From the NCBI GenBank assembly GCA_963611685.1, contig CAVDSU010000002.1:1-64000 (forward strand): DNA of 64,000 bases, written 5' to 3'. Under the pieces are notes generated by a model. That model searched no databases. It worked only from the letters and a program-made list of their open reading frames with translations, and was not told the origin of the DNA. Below are positions 52,723 to 62,727 of the stretch, piece by piece (position 1 is the stretch's first letter; every line of letters starts with the position of its first letter). A program made the translations under genes and the position numbers. Source of the stretch: UBA1724 sp963611685. GTDB lineage: Bacteria; Verrucomicrobiota; Lentisphaeria; Oligosphaerales; Oligosphaeraceae.

Positions 52723-52781
52723 AAAAGACGCGCAAACCCTCCCAACTTTCCCCCACACACACCGTCCGACACACGAACACC

Positions 52782-53474
52782 ATGAAAGCACACGGCTCCC
52801 TCTGTCTGCTGTTCCTCCTCGGCCTCCTGCTCCAGGCCGGCGACTTCCGTTGGGTCAAGGCGCCCTACCAGTGGCACGCCGGCGGCGTAGTCGCCACAAA
52901 GATCGTCGACCTCCAGGGCGAGCCCTTCCGCATCCACTACTCCAGCCGCCGCAAGGCGCCCATGAAGATCACCCTGGTGGATGCCTCCCAGGCCGCGCGC
53001 AAAAAGTCCCCCAAGACCGTGGTGGACTCCTCCCTCCTGGCAACCGCCGGCTATCGGGAATACTCCGGATACCAGAAGGCGTATCTCGTCATTGAGGGCG
53101 ATCCGCGCGGATGGGACATCTCCCTGGATCTCTATCTGGACTCCCTCCAGGAATGGCGCCTCAAGACCGCCCTGGAAGACGAAGAGAAGGCCGTCTTCCG
53201 CAAGCGCGGCTTCTGGACTGGCGAGGGCACCCAGACCGTCGCCTTTGAACCCGGCGAGGCGCCCTGGCGCATCACTGCCGTAGGCGACAAGCCCGTTCCC
53301 ATGAAGGTCACCGTGCAGTCCGCAGACGAGACCGTGCTCTTCCAGCGGACCACGCAGATCGCCGGCGGCGAGTCCGACGGATGGATCCACTCCGACAAGC
53401 CGGTCACCATCACCGTGGAGGCGGCGCCGGAACTCTCCTGGACCCTCGAGGCCGCCGTCGAAACCCGCAAATAA
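52782..53474 (+). CDS. Secreted protein of unknown function
   Basis: A 230-aa protein with a short signal peptide (MKAHGSLCLLFLLGLLLQAG) and a beta-rich body (VVATKIVDLQGEPFRIHYSS, APMKITLVDASQAA, APWRITAVGDKPVPMKVTVQS), possibly two beta-sandwich repeats. I do not recognise a family. It starts 59 nt after argH and lies 13 nt before a polytopic membrane protein gene, so it is probably in one operon with the two envelope genes that follow. Confidence 0.65.
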   Translation: MKAHGSLCLLFLLGLLLQAGDFRWVKAPYQWHAGGVVATKIVDLQGEPFRIHYSSRRKAPMKITLVDASQAARKKSPKTVVDSSLLATAGYREYSGYQKAYLVIEGDPRGWDISLDLYLDSLQEWRLKTALEDEEKAVFRKRGFWTGEGTQTVAFEPGEAPWRITAVGDKPVPMKVTVQSADETVLFQRTTQIAGGESDGWIHSDKPVTITVEAAPELSWTLEAAVETRK

Positions 53475-53487
53475 ATAGCCCGGACGA

Positions 53488-55272
53488 ATGGGTGACGCAC
53501 CGAAAGATTTCAAGCTGGGGGGACTGGAGTTCCCCCGTCCCGAGCCCCAGGCGCCCCTCTCCGCCGTGCAGCTCGACGCGGTGGCGCGGCGTTCTGCCAG
53601 CGCCGGCGTCCTGGCGCTCTTCGGCTCCCTGGCGCTGCTCTTCCTGCTGTGGAGCGCCTGGTGCCTGGGATGGCTCTCCGCCACCCTGGCAAGCAATATC
53701 CTGGTCGTGTGCGCGCTCTCCCTCTCGGGCGGATACGTGATCCAGCTGGCGCGCTTCCACCGCGCGCTGGGGCTGCCCAACATGCGGCTGGCGGGATACA
53801 TCACCCTGGCGAGCTACTGGATCCTGATTGCCGGAATCATATTCAAGGGAATCCTCCCCCTGGAGAGCCCCACCGGCGGGCTCTTCTCCCTGCTCCTCGC
53901 GCTGGAGGCGCTCATCTTCTATCTCACCCTCCGGGAGGCGCAGCAGGACGGCCGCGCCCTGACCCTGGCGATCTCCTCCACGCTCCTCCATCTCCTGGGA
54001 TGGCTCCTGACCCTGGCCATCGTCCTGAAGGAAATCCTGCGATACCTGGACCTCTCCGGCATCGAGCTCCTGCAGGCACACTACTTCCCCTTCCCGCCAA
54101 TCCTTTTCCTGGCACGCGCCCTCCAGAACCACCTGGGCACCGCCACCACACTGGCACTGGCGGAGGGCGCAATCCTCCTGGCGGCACTGCTGCGCGTGCA
54201 CTTCTACCGCCAGGCGCTCCCGAATCGCCCCGCGTGCTCCCTCCTCAACCCCGCAGCACGCACCGCGCTGGCGCTCTTCGTGGGCGCAATCCTCTTCGCG
54301 CAGGGCGTCTACCACCATGTCCACCGCCAGTGGCTTGACCGACTCCCCGCCTGGGAGGCGAAGGCCCCCGCGATTTCCGCGGAGGAAGACCTGGCACAGG
54401 GGAGCCTCTCTCTCCGCCAGCGGGATCTGGGGACCCTCCTGGTCTCCCTGGAAAACGAGCCCCGCGAGAACGTCTCCCCCGACGCGCCCTTCCTCTGGCA
54501 GAACTTCTACGCCACCGCCCAAGGCGGCGAAATCCCGCCCCTGGCACAGTGGTTCCCGCCCGTGGAGGGCCCCGACGACGAGGACGCACAGGCGCTCCGC
54601 CGGGAGCTCGCCCTCCTGCAGCCCGCGCTGCAGACCCAGGAGGAACTCCTGGAGGCCCTGCCCTCCGCCCCCAATGCGCCGCTGGTCCCCGGGCTCTTCC
54701 TCCTGGAAGAATGGCGCTTCCTGACCGCCATGGAGCTGCGGGACGCCGAGGGCGCCGCGGACGCCCTGGCGGATTTCCTGACGCTCGCAACGCACCTCTA
54801 CCAGCAGGGCTCCCTCGCCCAAAAGGAGGCGTCATGCCACTTCCTGGGACGCTGGGAGGCCATGGCACGCCGCGCAACCACGCTCCTGGACCACGGACGG
54901 CTCCTGGAAGGCGCAGCCAAGGCCGCCGAGCTGCTGGGCAAGACGCCCCTCGACGAGACCCTCCAGCAGGAGAGCCGCCACGACCACGAGGCAATCGCCA
55001 CCGCGCGGGACACCCAGGGACACGGATTCTTCCTCGCCATGCCGCTGATCCCCATGCTCGCCGAAGCCGACGACCTGGTCCTCTGGCGGGATTTCCAGGA
55101 GACGCCTCCCGCCACCGGTCGCATGCGCGGGGGCTTCCATGCCCTCCTCCTCCATTTCCAGCAGCAGCGCTTCCAGAAGGAGGTCCTCCAGAAGACCCAG
55201 GGCACTCTGGCGCAGCTGCAGGAAGACCTCCACAGCGGCGCCAACGACACAGCCGCCCCGAAGGCGGACTGA
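53488..55272 (+). CDS. Polytopic membrane protein of unknown function with large C-terminal helical domain
   Basis: A 594-aa protein. About seven membrane helices lie in residues 40-280 (GVLALFGSLALLFLLWSAW, YITLASYWILIAGIIFKGIL and TALALFVGAILFAQGVYHHV among them). A soluble all-helical domain fills 285-594, rich in Glu, Ala and Leu (LRRELALLQPALQTQEELLE). No family is recognised and no catalytic motif is seen. It lies between the secreted protein (13 nt) and the SH3b protein (65 nt). Confidence 0.65.
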   Translation: MGDAPKDFKLGGLEFPRPEPQAPLSAVQLDAVARRSASAGVLALFGSLALLFLLWSAWCLGWLSATLASNILVVCALSLSGGYVIQLARFHRALGLPNMRLAGYITLASYWILIAGIIFKGILPLESPTGGLFSLLLALEALIFYLTLREAQQDGRALTLAISSTLLHLLGWLLTLAIVLKEILRYLDLSGIELLQAHYFPFPPILFLARALQNHLGTATTLALAEGAILLAALLRVHFYRQALPNRPACSLLNPAARTALALFVGAILFAQGVYHHVHRQWLDRLPAWEAKAPAISAEEDLAQGSLSLRQRDLGTLLVSLENEPRENVSPDAPFLWQNFYATAQGGEIPPLAQWFPPVEGPDDEDAQALRRELALLQPALQTQEELLEALPSAPNAPLVPGLFLLEEWRFLTAMELRDAEGAADALADFLTLATHLYQQGSLAQKEASCHFLGRWEAMARRATTLLDHGRLLEGAAKAAELLGKTPLDETLQQESRHDHEAIATARDTQGHGFFLAMPLIPMLAEADDLVLWRDFQETPPATGRMRGGFHALLLHFQQQRFQKEVLQKTQGTLAQLQEDLHSGANDTAAPKAD

Positions 55273-55337
55273 CCGCGGTCGGCTACATTGAGAAAACGAC
55301 ACCTCCGCCCTCCCCTTCCCTACCTAAACATACCACT

Positions 55338-57023
55338 ATGCGCAACTGGCTTACGCAACTCATCCTACTCCCCCTCGCACTGGGCGCCTACGCACAGACC
55401 ACAAACGGCTACATCGCCGGCAAGAACGTGATCCTGCGCTCCCGCCCCGCGTCCTACTACGAGCGGCTGGCCGTCCTGAAGGAGGGCACCCCCGTGGAGA
55501 TCGTCTCCCGGCAGGGACAGGGCGATGGACAGTGGATGGAGGTGCGCGTCCCCGAATCCATCACCATCACCGGATGGGTCCAGACCGACTGCCTGGACAG
55601 CGACGGGAAGGTGATCCACCCGCCCTGCCCCGTCTACACCGGCGCCGGACAGCTCTTCACCGCCTTCTACAATGCCAAGGAGGGCACCATCCTGAAGCCC
55701 AGCAGCAGCGGCCGCAAGGATGGCCCCTGGATGGAGGTCGTTCTGCCCTCCGACGCCACCGCCTGGGTGAGCGGCGAATACGTCGCCCTCGGAAATCCCC
55801 CGCCGCCCCCCGCAGACGTCAAGCCCGCCGAAACACAGGCGGCGGCAGTCGCCGCAGCAGTCCTCCCCGCCGACAAGAGCGCGGAGCTGGCGAAGCGCCA
55901 GGAGGAATTGCGCCGTGGGGAGCAGGAGCTGGCTGGCCTGCAGAGGCAGGCGGAGGAGCTCAAGGCGCGTGCGGGCCGTCAGAGCGAGGAGGTCAGCCGC
56001 CTCCAGGAAGAGGCCAAGAAGTGGGAGAGCGAGCGCGCCCAGACCCGCCAGCGCATCGAGGACGCCGCCCGCGAGCGGGAGCGCCTCCAGAAGGAGCAAT
56101 CCGAGCTCCAGGCGCAGCTGGAAAAAGAGCTCACCCAGGCCAAAGAGAAGGCGCGCCTGGTGCAGGAGGACTCCGCCAAATGGGAGAGCGAGGCGCAGCT
56201 GGCCGGCGAGAAGCTCCTGGCCCTCCAGCAGGAGGCGAAGCGCCGCGAGGAAGTCTACCGCGCCGAGGCCGAGGCCATGGCCGCCGAGCAGAAGCGCTCC
56301 GAGGAGGCCGCCCTGGCCGCCCTGGAAAATGTGAAGAGTGCCCAGAAGGAGCAGGAGGCCGCCCAGACGAAGCAGCAGGAACTCCTGCTGGCCATCGGCT
56401 CCCTCCAGAAAGAGGTGGCTTCCGCTGCCGACAAGACCCGGCAGCTCCGGCAGGAACGACAGGATCTCGAGGAGGCCGCCCGGCAGGAATCCGAGCGGCT
56501 GGAGGCACTCCGGCAAGAACAGCAGCGGCTCGCTGACGAAAACCGCCAGCAGCTCGCCAAGGCCGAGGAAGCCCGCCGGGAGCGGGAACAGACCCAGGCC
56601 GAGCTGGACCGCCTCCAGAACGAGACCACCGAATTGCAATCCCGGCTGGACGCCGCCCGACAGCAGCTCGAGGAGCGTCAGCAAGCCGCGTTGGAGGCGC
56701 AGAAGGAGTCCGAGAAGCCCTCTTTGGAAGAGCAGAAGCTCTCCGCGGGCCTGGACGCCATTCCCGTGGCCGCCCCCGGCGAAGTCACCCGTGTCTCCCT
56801 GAGTGGCATCGTGGTGCCCCTGGGCGCCAACGCCAACGCCGATACCTCCCATGCCCTCTGCAAGGTGGAGAACGGCAAATATGTCCCCCTGGCATACCTG
56901 AAGGCGGACCGCTTCCCCCTCAAGGACTGGGAGCTCCAGGAGGTCACCCTCTCCGGACTCCAGGAGATCCGCCGCGGCTGGAGCCGCCCGCTGGTCACCG
57001 TCAAGGGCATCGTCCTCAAATAA
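55338..57023 (+). CDS. Secreted SH3b-domain protein with long coiled coil
   Basis: About 561 aa: signal peptide (MRNWLTQLILLPLALGAYAQ), two bacterial SH3-like repeats (about 25-80 with NVILRSRPASYYERL and GQWMEVRVPES; about 95-150 with KEGTILKPSSSG and AWVSGEYVAL), a Pro/Ala linker, a coiled coil of about 300 residues (180-490) and a small C-terminal beta domain (VSLSGIVVPLGA, RPLVTVKGIVLK). SH3b domains often bind peptidoglycan, so a wall-linked periplasmic scaffold is plausible. The ATG at 55338 is chosen because it starts the signal peptide; the frame extends much further upstream as a shadow of the previous gene. Confidence 0.75.
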   Translation: MRNWLTQLILLPLALGAYAQTTNGYIAGKNVILRSRPASYYERLAVLKEGTPVEIVSRQGQGDGQWMEVRVPESITITGWVQTDCLDSDGKVIHPPCPVYTGAGQLFTAFYNAKEGTILKPSSSGRKDGPWMEVVLPSDATAWVSGEYVALGNPPPPPADVKPAETQAAAVAAAVLPADKSAELAKRQEELRRGEQELAGLQRQAEELKARAGRQSEEVSRLQEEAKKWESERAQTRQRIEDAARERERLQKEQSELQAQLEKELTQAKEKARLVQEDSAKWESEAQLAGEKLLALQQEAKRREEVYRAEAEAMAAEQKRSEEAALAALENVKSAQKEQEAAQTKQQELLLAIGSLQKEVASAADKTRQLRQERQDLEEAARQESERLEALRQEQQRLADENRQQLAKAEEARREREQTQAELDRLQNETTELQSRLDAARQQLEERQQAALEAQKESEKPSLEEQKLSAGLDAIPVAAPGEVTRVSLSGIVVPLGANANADTSHALCKVENGKYVPLAYLKADRFPLKDWELQEVTLSGLQEIRRGWSRPLVTVKGIVLK

Positions 57024-57043
57024 AAGAAACGTCCTGAACCATC

Positions 57044-58021
57044 ATGAGAATCTTCGTTGCCGGCGGCGCCGGATACATCGGTAGCTGCACCACAGAATAC
57101 CTCCTCGACCACGGACACCAGGTCACCGTCTTCGATGCCCTCCTGAACGGACACCGCGACGCCGTGGATCCCCGCGCCGATTTCATCCAAGGGAACCTCT
57201 GCGACCTGGAGGCCCTCCAGCGCGCCATGGACAAGGCGCAGCCCGAGGGCGTCATCCACTTCGCCGCCTTCATCGAGGTAGGCGAGTCCATGAAGGACCC
57301 CCTGAAGTATTTCCACAACAACGTGGGCAACGCCATCAACTTGGCGCAGGCCGCCTGTGACCACGGCGTGCGCAAGGTGGTCTTTTCCTCCACCGCCGCC
57401 GTCTACGGCATGGCGGAGCACATGCCCATCTCCGAGGAAGAGCCCAAGGCGCCCATCAATCCCTACGGCGAATCCAAGCTGATGTTCGAGAAGGTCCTCT
57501 CCTGGACCAATCAGCTCAAGGGCCTCAAATACACCGCCCTGCGATACTTCAATGCCGCCGGCGCCACCGCCCTCCACGGCGAGGACCACCACCCCGAAAC
57601 CCACCTCATCCCCCTCATCATCCAGGCGGCAAAGGGTGAACGGAAGTCCATCTCCATCTTCGGCGAAGACTACGATACCCCCGACGGCACCTGCGTGCGC
57701 GACTACATCCACGTGCTGGATCTGGCACAGGCGCACCTGCTGGCACTGCAGTCCGACTACTGCGGCGCCCTGAACCTGGGCACCGGCGGCGGCAGCTCCG
57801 TCCGCGAGGTCATCGACACCGTCCGGAAGATCGCCGGGCACGACTTCCCCGTGGAGGTCGCCCCCCGACGCCCCGGAGACCCCGCGCGGCTCATCGCCGA
57901 CTCCACCGCCGCCAAACGCATCCTCGGCTGGAAGCCGCAATACCAGGACCTGGAGACCATCGTGCGCTCCGCCTGGGAATGGCGCGAAAAGCACCCCCGG
58001 GGCTACGACGACCAGAAGTAG
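57044..58021 (+). CDS. galE: UDP-glucose 4-epimerase
   Basis: A 325-aa short-chain dehydrogenase: NAD motif VAGGAGYIGSCT at residues 5-16, VIHFAAFIEVGESMKDP, SSTAAVYG, the catalytic NPYGESKLM (Tyr-xxx-Lys) and ALRYFNAAGAT, with RDYIHVLDLAQAH. It interconverts UDP-glucose and UDP-galactose, linking to envelope polysaccharide and galactose use. It starts 20 nt after the SH3b gene. Confidence 0.95.
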   Translation: MRIFVAGGAGYIGSCTTEYLLDHGHQVTVFDALLNGHRDAVDPRADFIQGNLCDLEALQRAMDKAQPEGVIHFAAFIEVGESMKDPLKYFHNNVGNAINLAQAACDHGVRKVVFSSTAAVYGMAEHMPISEEEPKAPINPYGESKLMFEKVLSWTNQLKGLKYTALRYFNAAGATALHGEDHHPETHLIPLIIQAAKGERKSISIFGEDYDTPDGTCVRDYIHVLDLAQAHLLALQSDYCGALNLGTGGGSSVREVIDTVRKIAGHDFPVEVAPRRPGDPARLIADSTAAKRILGWKPQYQDLETIVRSAWEWREKHPRGYDDQK

Positions 58022-58047
58022 CCGCCACACCCTCCCCTCCGCCACAC

Positions 58048-59064
58048 ATGCTCCGGCGCGCCGCCATCCTCGTCCTGCGGGCACTCTGCCTGGTCCTGGC
58101 GGCATTCCTGCTGCATCGCCTCCTGGTCCAACAGGACAGGGGACTGTTGGAGAGCTTCCTCCAGGCCGCCACCTCCCTCCCCGGAATCGCCGCACTGGCA
58201 CTCTACCTGTGCGTGCAATTCCTGGGCGCCTGGCGCTGGCAAATCCTCCTGCGCCCGCCGAAGCTGGAGCTGCCCTTCCTGCAGGCATTCCGCCTAACGA
58301 TGGGCGGGAACTTCTTCAGCCTCGTCATCCCCGGCGGCGTCTCCGGAGACATCGTGAAGGTCGGCGCCGCCACCTGCGCGCATCCCGGAAAGGCCCCGGA
58401 ACTGGCGCTGGTCGACCTCCTGGACCGCGCCATCGGATTGGCGGGACTCTTCGTTGCCGGCGTCTGCACCCTGGGACTCCTCCTGGCCACCGGCGGACTC
58501 GCCGCACTCCCCCGGCAGGCCGCACTGGCAGCCGCACTGCTCCTCGTCGGCGGACTCGCCGGAATCGCCCTCCTGGCGCTCCTGGCGCTCTGGTTCCTGA
58601 AACACGCCAGAAAAGCCCCCGCTTCCCAGATGCCGTCCACCGGCTTTCTCCGTCGGGCACTCCATCGTCTTGCGCAGGCGCTGTCGCTCTACCAAGACGC
58701 CCCCGCCGCCCTGGGGAAGGCGCTCTTCCTCTCCTTCCTCATCCACGCCCTCTTGGGACTGGAGCTCTTCTGCCTGGGCAACGCCCTCCCCGACGGCAAC
58801 CCCGCGCTGCTCCCCTGCTTCCTCGTCGCACAACTCTCCAACGCCACCGCAGTCCTCCCCCTCACCCCCGGGGGACTCGGCGTGCGCGACACCGTGGCAC
58901 AACGGTTCCTCCTGGCCTTCGGAACCGCTTCCCCAAACGCCACGCTTATCCCCCTTTTCCATACCATCGTCCTGACCCTGTGGGGACTCCTCGGCGCCGT
59001 GCTCTACCTGGTCACACCGCCCCCGAAACCCGCCACACGGTCGGAAGAATCCCTCAACCCATAA
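58048..59064 (+). CDS. Lysylphosphatidylglycerol synthase TM-region/UPF0104 family membrane protein
   Basis: About 338 aa, with around eight hydrophobic helices. The family pattern is visible: YLCVQFLGAWRWQILLR near the start, MGGNFFSLVIPGGVSGDIVK (the NxxxPGGxGGD-like motif), LALVDLLDRAIGLAGLF, and the late LPLTPGGLGVRDT. This domain is the flippase half of MprF and occurs alone in many bacteria as a lipid or glycolipid translocase; the substrate is unknown. It lies 26 nt after galE and 17 nt before asnS. Confidence 0.88.
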   Translation: MLRRAAILVLRALCLVLAAFLLHRLLVQQDRGLLESFLQAATSLPGIAALALYLCVQFLGAWRWQILLRPPKLELPFLQAFRLTMGGNFFSLVIPGGVSGDIVKVGAATCAHPGKAPELALVDLLDRAIGLAGLFVAGVCTLGLLLATGGLAALPRQAALAAALLLVGGLAGIALLALLALWFLKHARKAPASQMPSTGFLRRALHRLAQALSLYQDAPAALGKALFLSFLIHALLGLELFCLGNALPDGNPALLPCFLVAQLSNATAVLPLTPGGLGVRDTVAQRFLLAFGTASPNATLIPLFHTIVLTLWGLLGAVLYLVTPPPKPATRSEESLNP

Positions 59065-59081
59065 AAGGAAAAACGCATCCC

Positions 59082-60479
<1,398 letters not shown>

Positions 60480-60488
60480 AAAAAACAC

Positions 60489-61352
60489 ATGGCACGAAAG
60501 GCACTCCTCCTGCTAGCACCGCTGGTCACCCTGCTGATCCTGGGTGGCGGATACTATTGGGTTCGACTCCACCAGGAGCCCCCCACACCACAGGAGGAGA
60601 ATGCCGCGCCCATCCCCACCCCAGGCGCCCCCACCGGCGCCTGGACCCCCGACGGCTATCTCGACAAACAAGGCAACGCGCCCGCAGACGCCCCACAGGA
60701 GGACGCAAGCGGTCTCCCCGTAGCCACGACGCTGGAGGACGCGCCGGAGCCAGAGGACCTCGTGGATGACCGGATTCCCTCCGACCAGGAACTCCTCCAG
60801 GCCGCCGAGGCACTGACCGAAAGCGCACTATTGCGCGCACTGCTCTCCCAGGAGGACTTCCTCCGCTATCTGGCACTGGCCATCGACGCCGTCTCCCAGA
60901 GAGAGCTCCCGAAGCCCCCGCCGGGATTCCCCAATCCCCTCGCACCCTTCCGCGCCGCCCGAAACGCCGAGGGATGGCTCGCCGCCACCCCCGATACCCA
61001 ACAGCGTCTCGCCCCCTGGATCAACGCCATCGCCGCAATCCCCGCCGAAGCCTTGGCGCAGTGGCTCCGTTTGGCGACGCCGAAGCTCCAGGAACTCCTC
61101 CGCGAGGCCGGAGACGCCCAGGCGGATGACTTCCCACAACGACTCTCCGACGCCCTCCGACACCTGGCCTCACTCCCCGAATTCGACTTCGATCCCGAAC
61201 TCGTCCCCTCCGACCGCCCCGGGCTCTACGACTACAAGGACCCCGTCTTCCAAAATCTCTCCCTCCCCCAAAAGGCCCTCGTCCGGACCGGTCCCCAAAA
61301 CTGCGCAAGTCTCCGCAGCCTCTGCGAGGAACTCCTCCAGAGGCTGCCCTGA
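60489..61352 (+). CDS. DUF3014 domain-containing membrane-anchored protein
   Basis: A 287-aa protein with an N-terminal membrane anchor (ALLLLAPLVTLLILGGGYYW) and a Pro-rich linker (about 30-95). The rest matches the DUF3014 pattern: ALLRALLSQEDFLRYLALAI, LAPFRAARNAEGWLAA, and the closing YDYKDPVFQNLSLPQKALVR then GPQN. The function of DUF3014 is unknown. It lies 9 nt after asnS and ends at a bidirectional terminator. Confidence 0.8.
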   Translation: MARKALLLLAPLVTLLILGGGYYWVRLHQEPPTPQEENAAPIPTPGAPTGAWTPDGYLDKQGNAPADAPQEDASGLPVATTLEDAPEPEDLVDDRIPSDQELLQAAEALTESALLRALLSQEDFLRYLALAIDAVSQRELPKPPPGFPNPLAPFRAARNAEGWLAATPDTQQRLAPWINAIAAIPAEALAQWLRLATPKLQELLREAGDAQADDFPQRLSDALRHLASLPEFDFDPELVPSDRPGLYDYKDPVFQNLSLPQKALVRTGPQNCASLRSLCEELLQRLP

Positions 61353-61379
61353 CAGTCCATCCCCTCACAACCAGACAAC

Positions 61380-61417
61380 AAAAAAGGCATCCCGAACAAA
61401 AAAACGGGATGCCTTTT
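61380..61417. terminator. Bidirectional terminator between DUF3014 and antitoxin genes
   Basis: GGCATCCCG (61386-61394) and CGGGATGCC (61405-61413) pair perfectly, with A6 on the left and T4 on the right, so it can stop transcription from both convergent genes. Confidence 0.88.
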
Positions 61418-61440
61418 CGCGTTTCCAGCACAAATGCAGA

Positions 61441-61680
61441 TCAGGATTCGCCAGACGACTCCTCCGATTTCTCCGACGGCTTGTCTTCCGCTGCAGAAGG
61501 CGACTCCTCGCGGCGACGAGTCACCGAAAAGGGCAGCCCCTGCACTTTCAACGATTGACGCAGAAAGACATTGAAGGCGGTCGTCAGGCTCATGCCTAGA
61601 CTCCCAAACAACTCCTCCGCATCCTTCTTCAACTCCATCTCCAGACGGATGCTCAAATTGGTGGACTTCGGTTTCGTCAT
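61441..61680 (-). CDS. RelB/DinJ-family antitoxin-like protein without visible toxin
   Basis: About 79 aa. The N-terminal ribbon-helix-helix part (TNLSIRLEMELKKDAEEL, then LGMSLTTAFNVFLRQS) and QGLPFSV match RelB/DinJ antitoxins. The tail is acidic and Ser-rich (SEKSEESSGES). RelB/DinJ proteins dimerise, bind their own operator and block RelE/YafQ toxins. No toxin frame lies on either side: the downstream neighbour is convergent and upstream is a gene-free promoter zone. ATG 61680 is used, with AGGTGG just upstream. Confidence 0.8.
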   Translation of the reverse strand: MTKPKSTNLSIRLEMELKKDAEELFGSLGMSLTTAFNVFLRQSLKVQGLPFSVTRRREESPSAAEDKPSEKSEESSGES

Positions 61681-61788
61681 GCCACCTAATATAAGACAGG
61701 CTCCCCCACACACAACAGCAAAACCACACCGTTTTCTCGTAAAAAATCAAAAAATCACAATGCATTGCACGAAAATTTCCATACATCC

Positions 61789-61816
61789 TTGAGAAACCCG
61801 CAAAGCGGGGTATATT
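61789..61816 (+). promoter_or_regulatory. Sigma-70-type promoter upstream of the phasin-like gene
   Basis: TTGAGA (61789-61794), 16-bp spacer, TATATT (61811-61816). The leader to the start at 61898 would be about 75 nt. Confidence 0.5.
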
Positions 61817-61897
61817 CTCTCCCGTACTTTGAATTCGACTGTTTCTTGTTTTTTTTACAAGTCACCGAACCTGCCGTCGTGCAAGGAGGAAATGAAA

Positions 61898-62203
61898 ATG
61901 CTGAATCTTCTGGAAGAGGGTTTCAACCTGGGTCTGGGCGTGGCCTCCGTGGCCTGCTCCAAGGTGGATGATCTGGTGAAGGACACCCTGGAAAAGGTGG
62001 GCGTGAAGCCCGGCGAGAAGGAGGACCTGAAGGCGAAGCTGGTGGAGGAAGGAAAGGCCGCCCGCGAAAAGCTCTCCAAGTCCTTCAAGGAACACAGCGA
62101 AAAGCTGGGCGAATTCATGCCCCTCTCCGCAAAGCTGGACAAGATCCTGGAGAAGCTCGACAAGCTTGAGGCCGAAATCGCCGCCCTCAAGGCCGAGAAG
62201 TAA
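61898..62203 (+). CDS. Phasin-like small coiled-coil protein
   Basis: A 101-aa, almost wholly helical protein (LEEGFNLGLGVASVACSKVD, then repeated Lys/Glu heptads and LDKILEKLDKLEAEIAALK). The layout is that of small phasin-like or PHA-regulator-like proteins found in anaerobes without PHA synthase; no such enzyme is present here. ATG 61898 is chosen: the AAGGAGG at 61883-61889 is 8 nt upstream, whereas the ATG at 61892 would be only 2 nt away. It has its own promoter and terminator, so it is monocistronic and probably well expressed. Confidence 0.7.
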   Translation: MLNLLEEGFNLGLGVASVACSKVDDLVKDTLEKVGVKPGEKEDLKAKLVEEGKAAREKLSKSFKEHSEKLGEFMPLSAKLDKILEKLDKLEAEIAALKAEK

Positions 62204-62235
62204 CCCACACGCACTCATCCCTATTCCCCAAAAAA

Positions 62236-62275
62236 GGACGCCCCGCCACCCCCACCGGCGAGGCGTCTTTCTTTT
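62236..62275 (+). terminator. Intrinsic terminator of the phasin-like gene
   Basis: GACGCCCCGCC and GGCGAGGCGTC form a stem with one mismatch over ACCCCCACC, followed by a T-rich tract (TTTCTTTTT). Confidence 0.85.
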
Positions 62276-62276
62276 T

Positions 62277-62680
62277 GCCATGTTCCTTCCGCCTACCGGC
62301 AGCACGGCACCACCGACCCCGCGCCGAAAGGGCGCCGCAGGCGGAACCCTATAGGCTAGCCCCTAGCCGCTAAGTCCCAAAGCAGGGGTACGGGGGCGGC
62401 AGCCCCCGTCCTTTGGGTATCCGGCTAGGGAAGGACCGCCTTGGGATATCAGCACTTTCGAAGCGGTATCGTCACCGCCGAAACTTTGGCGGAAATAGGA
62501 AGGCGGGGGAATATCCAAAGGACGGAGCGGCACGCCCCCCCCGCCCCCCGCTGTTTTCTTCCTTCTACCGGCGGCACGGCACCGCCGCCCCTGCGGCGGA
62601 AGGGCGCCGCAGGCGCTCTATAGGCTATCCCCTATCCACCAGTTGCTAGGTACGAATGCAAGCGCATGTGGGAATCGCAT
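62277..62680. repeat. GC-rich repeat block related to the 8-9 kb repeats, inverted
   Basis: Two copies of a CTACCGGC(A/G)GCACGGCACC...AAGGGCGCCGCAGGCG unit lie at about 62291-62343 and 62566-62620. GGGGTACGGGGGCGGC with CCGTCCTTTGGGTA between them matches the 8.3-9.0 kb block, and GGCGGAAGGGCGCCGCAGG is the reverse complement of the unit there. GGCTAGCCCCTAG and GCTATCCCCTATCC resemble the GGCTAGTGGCTAGCC string. No gene is recognised up to folC. Confidence 0.7.
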
Positions 62681-62727
62681 TACCTTATGCGCCATTCCTA
62701 CAAGATTCCAGAATTTCCCTTTGTTCC

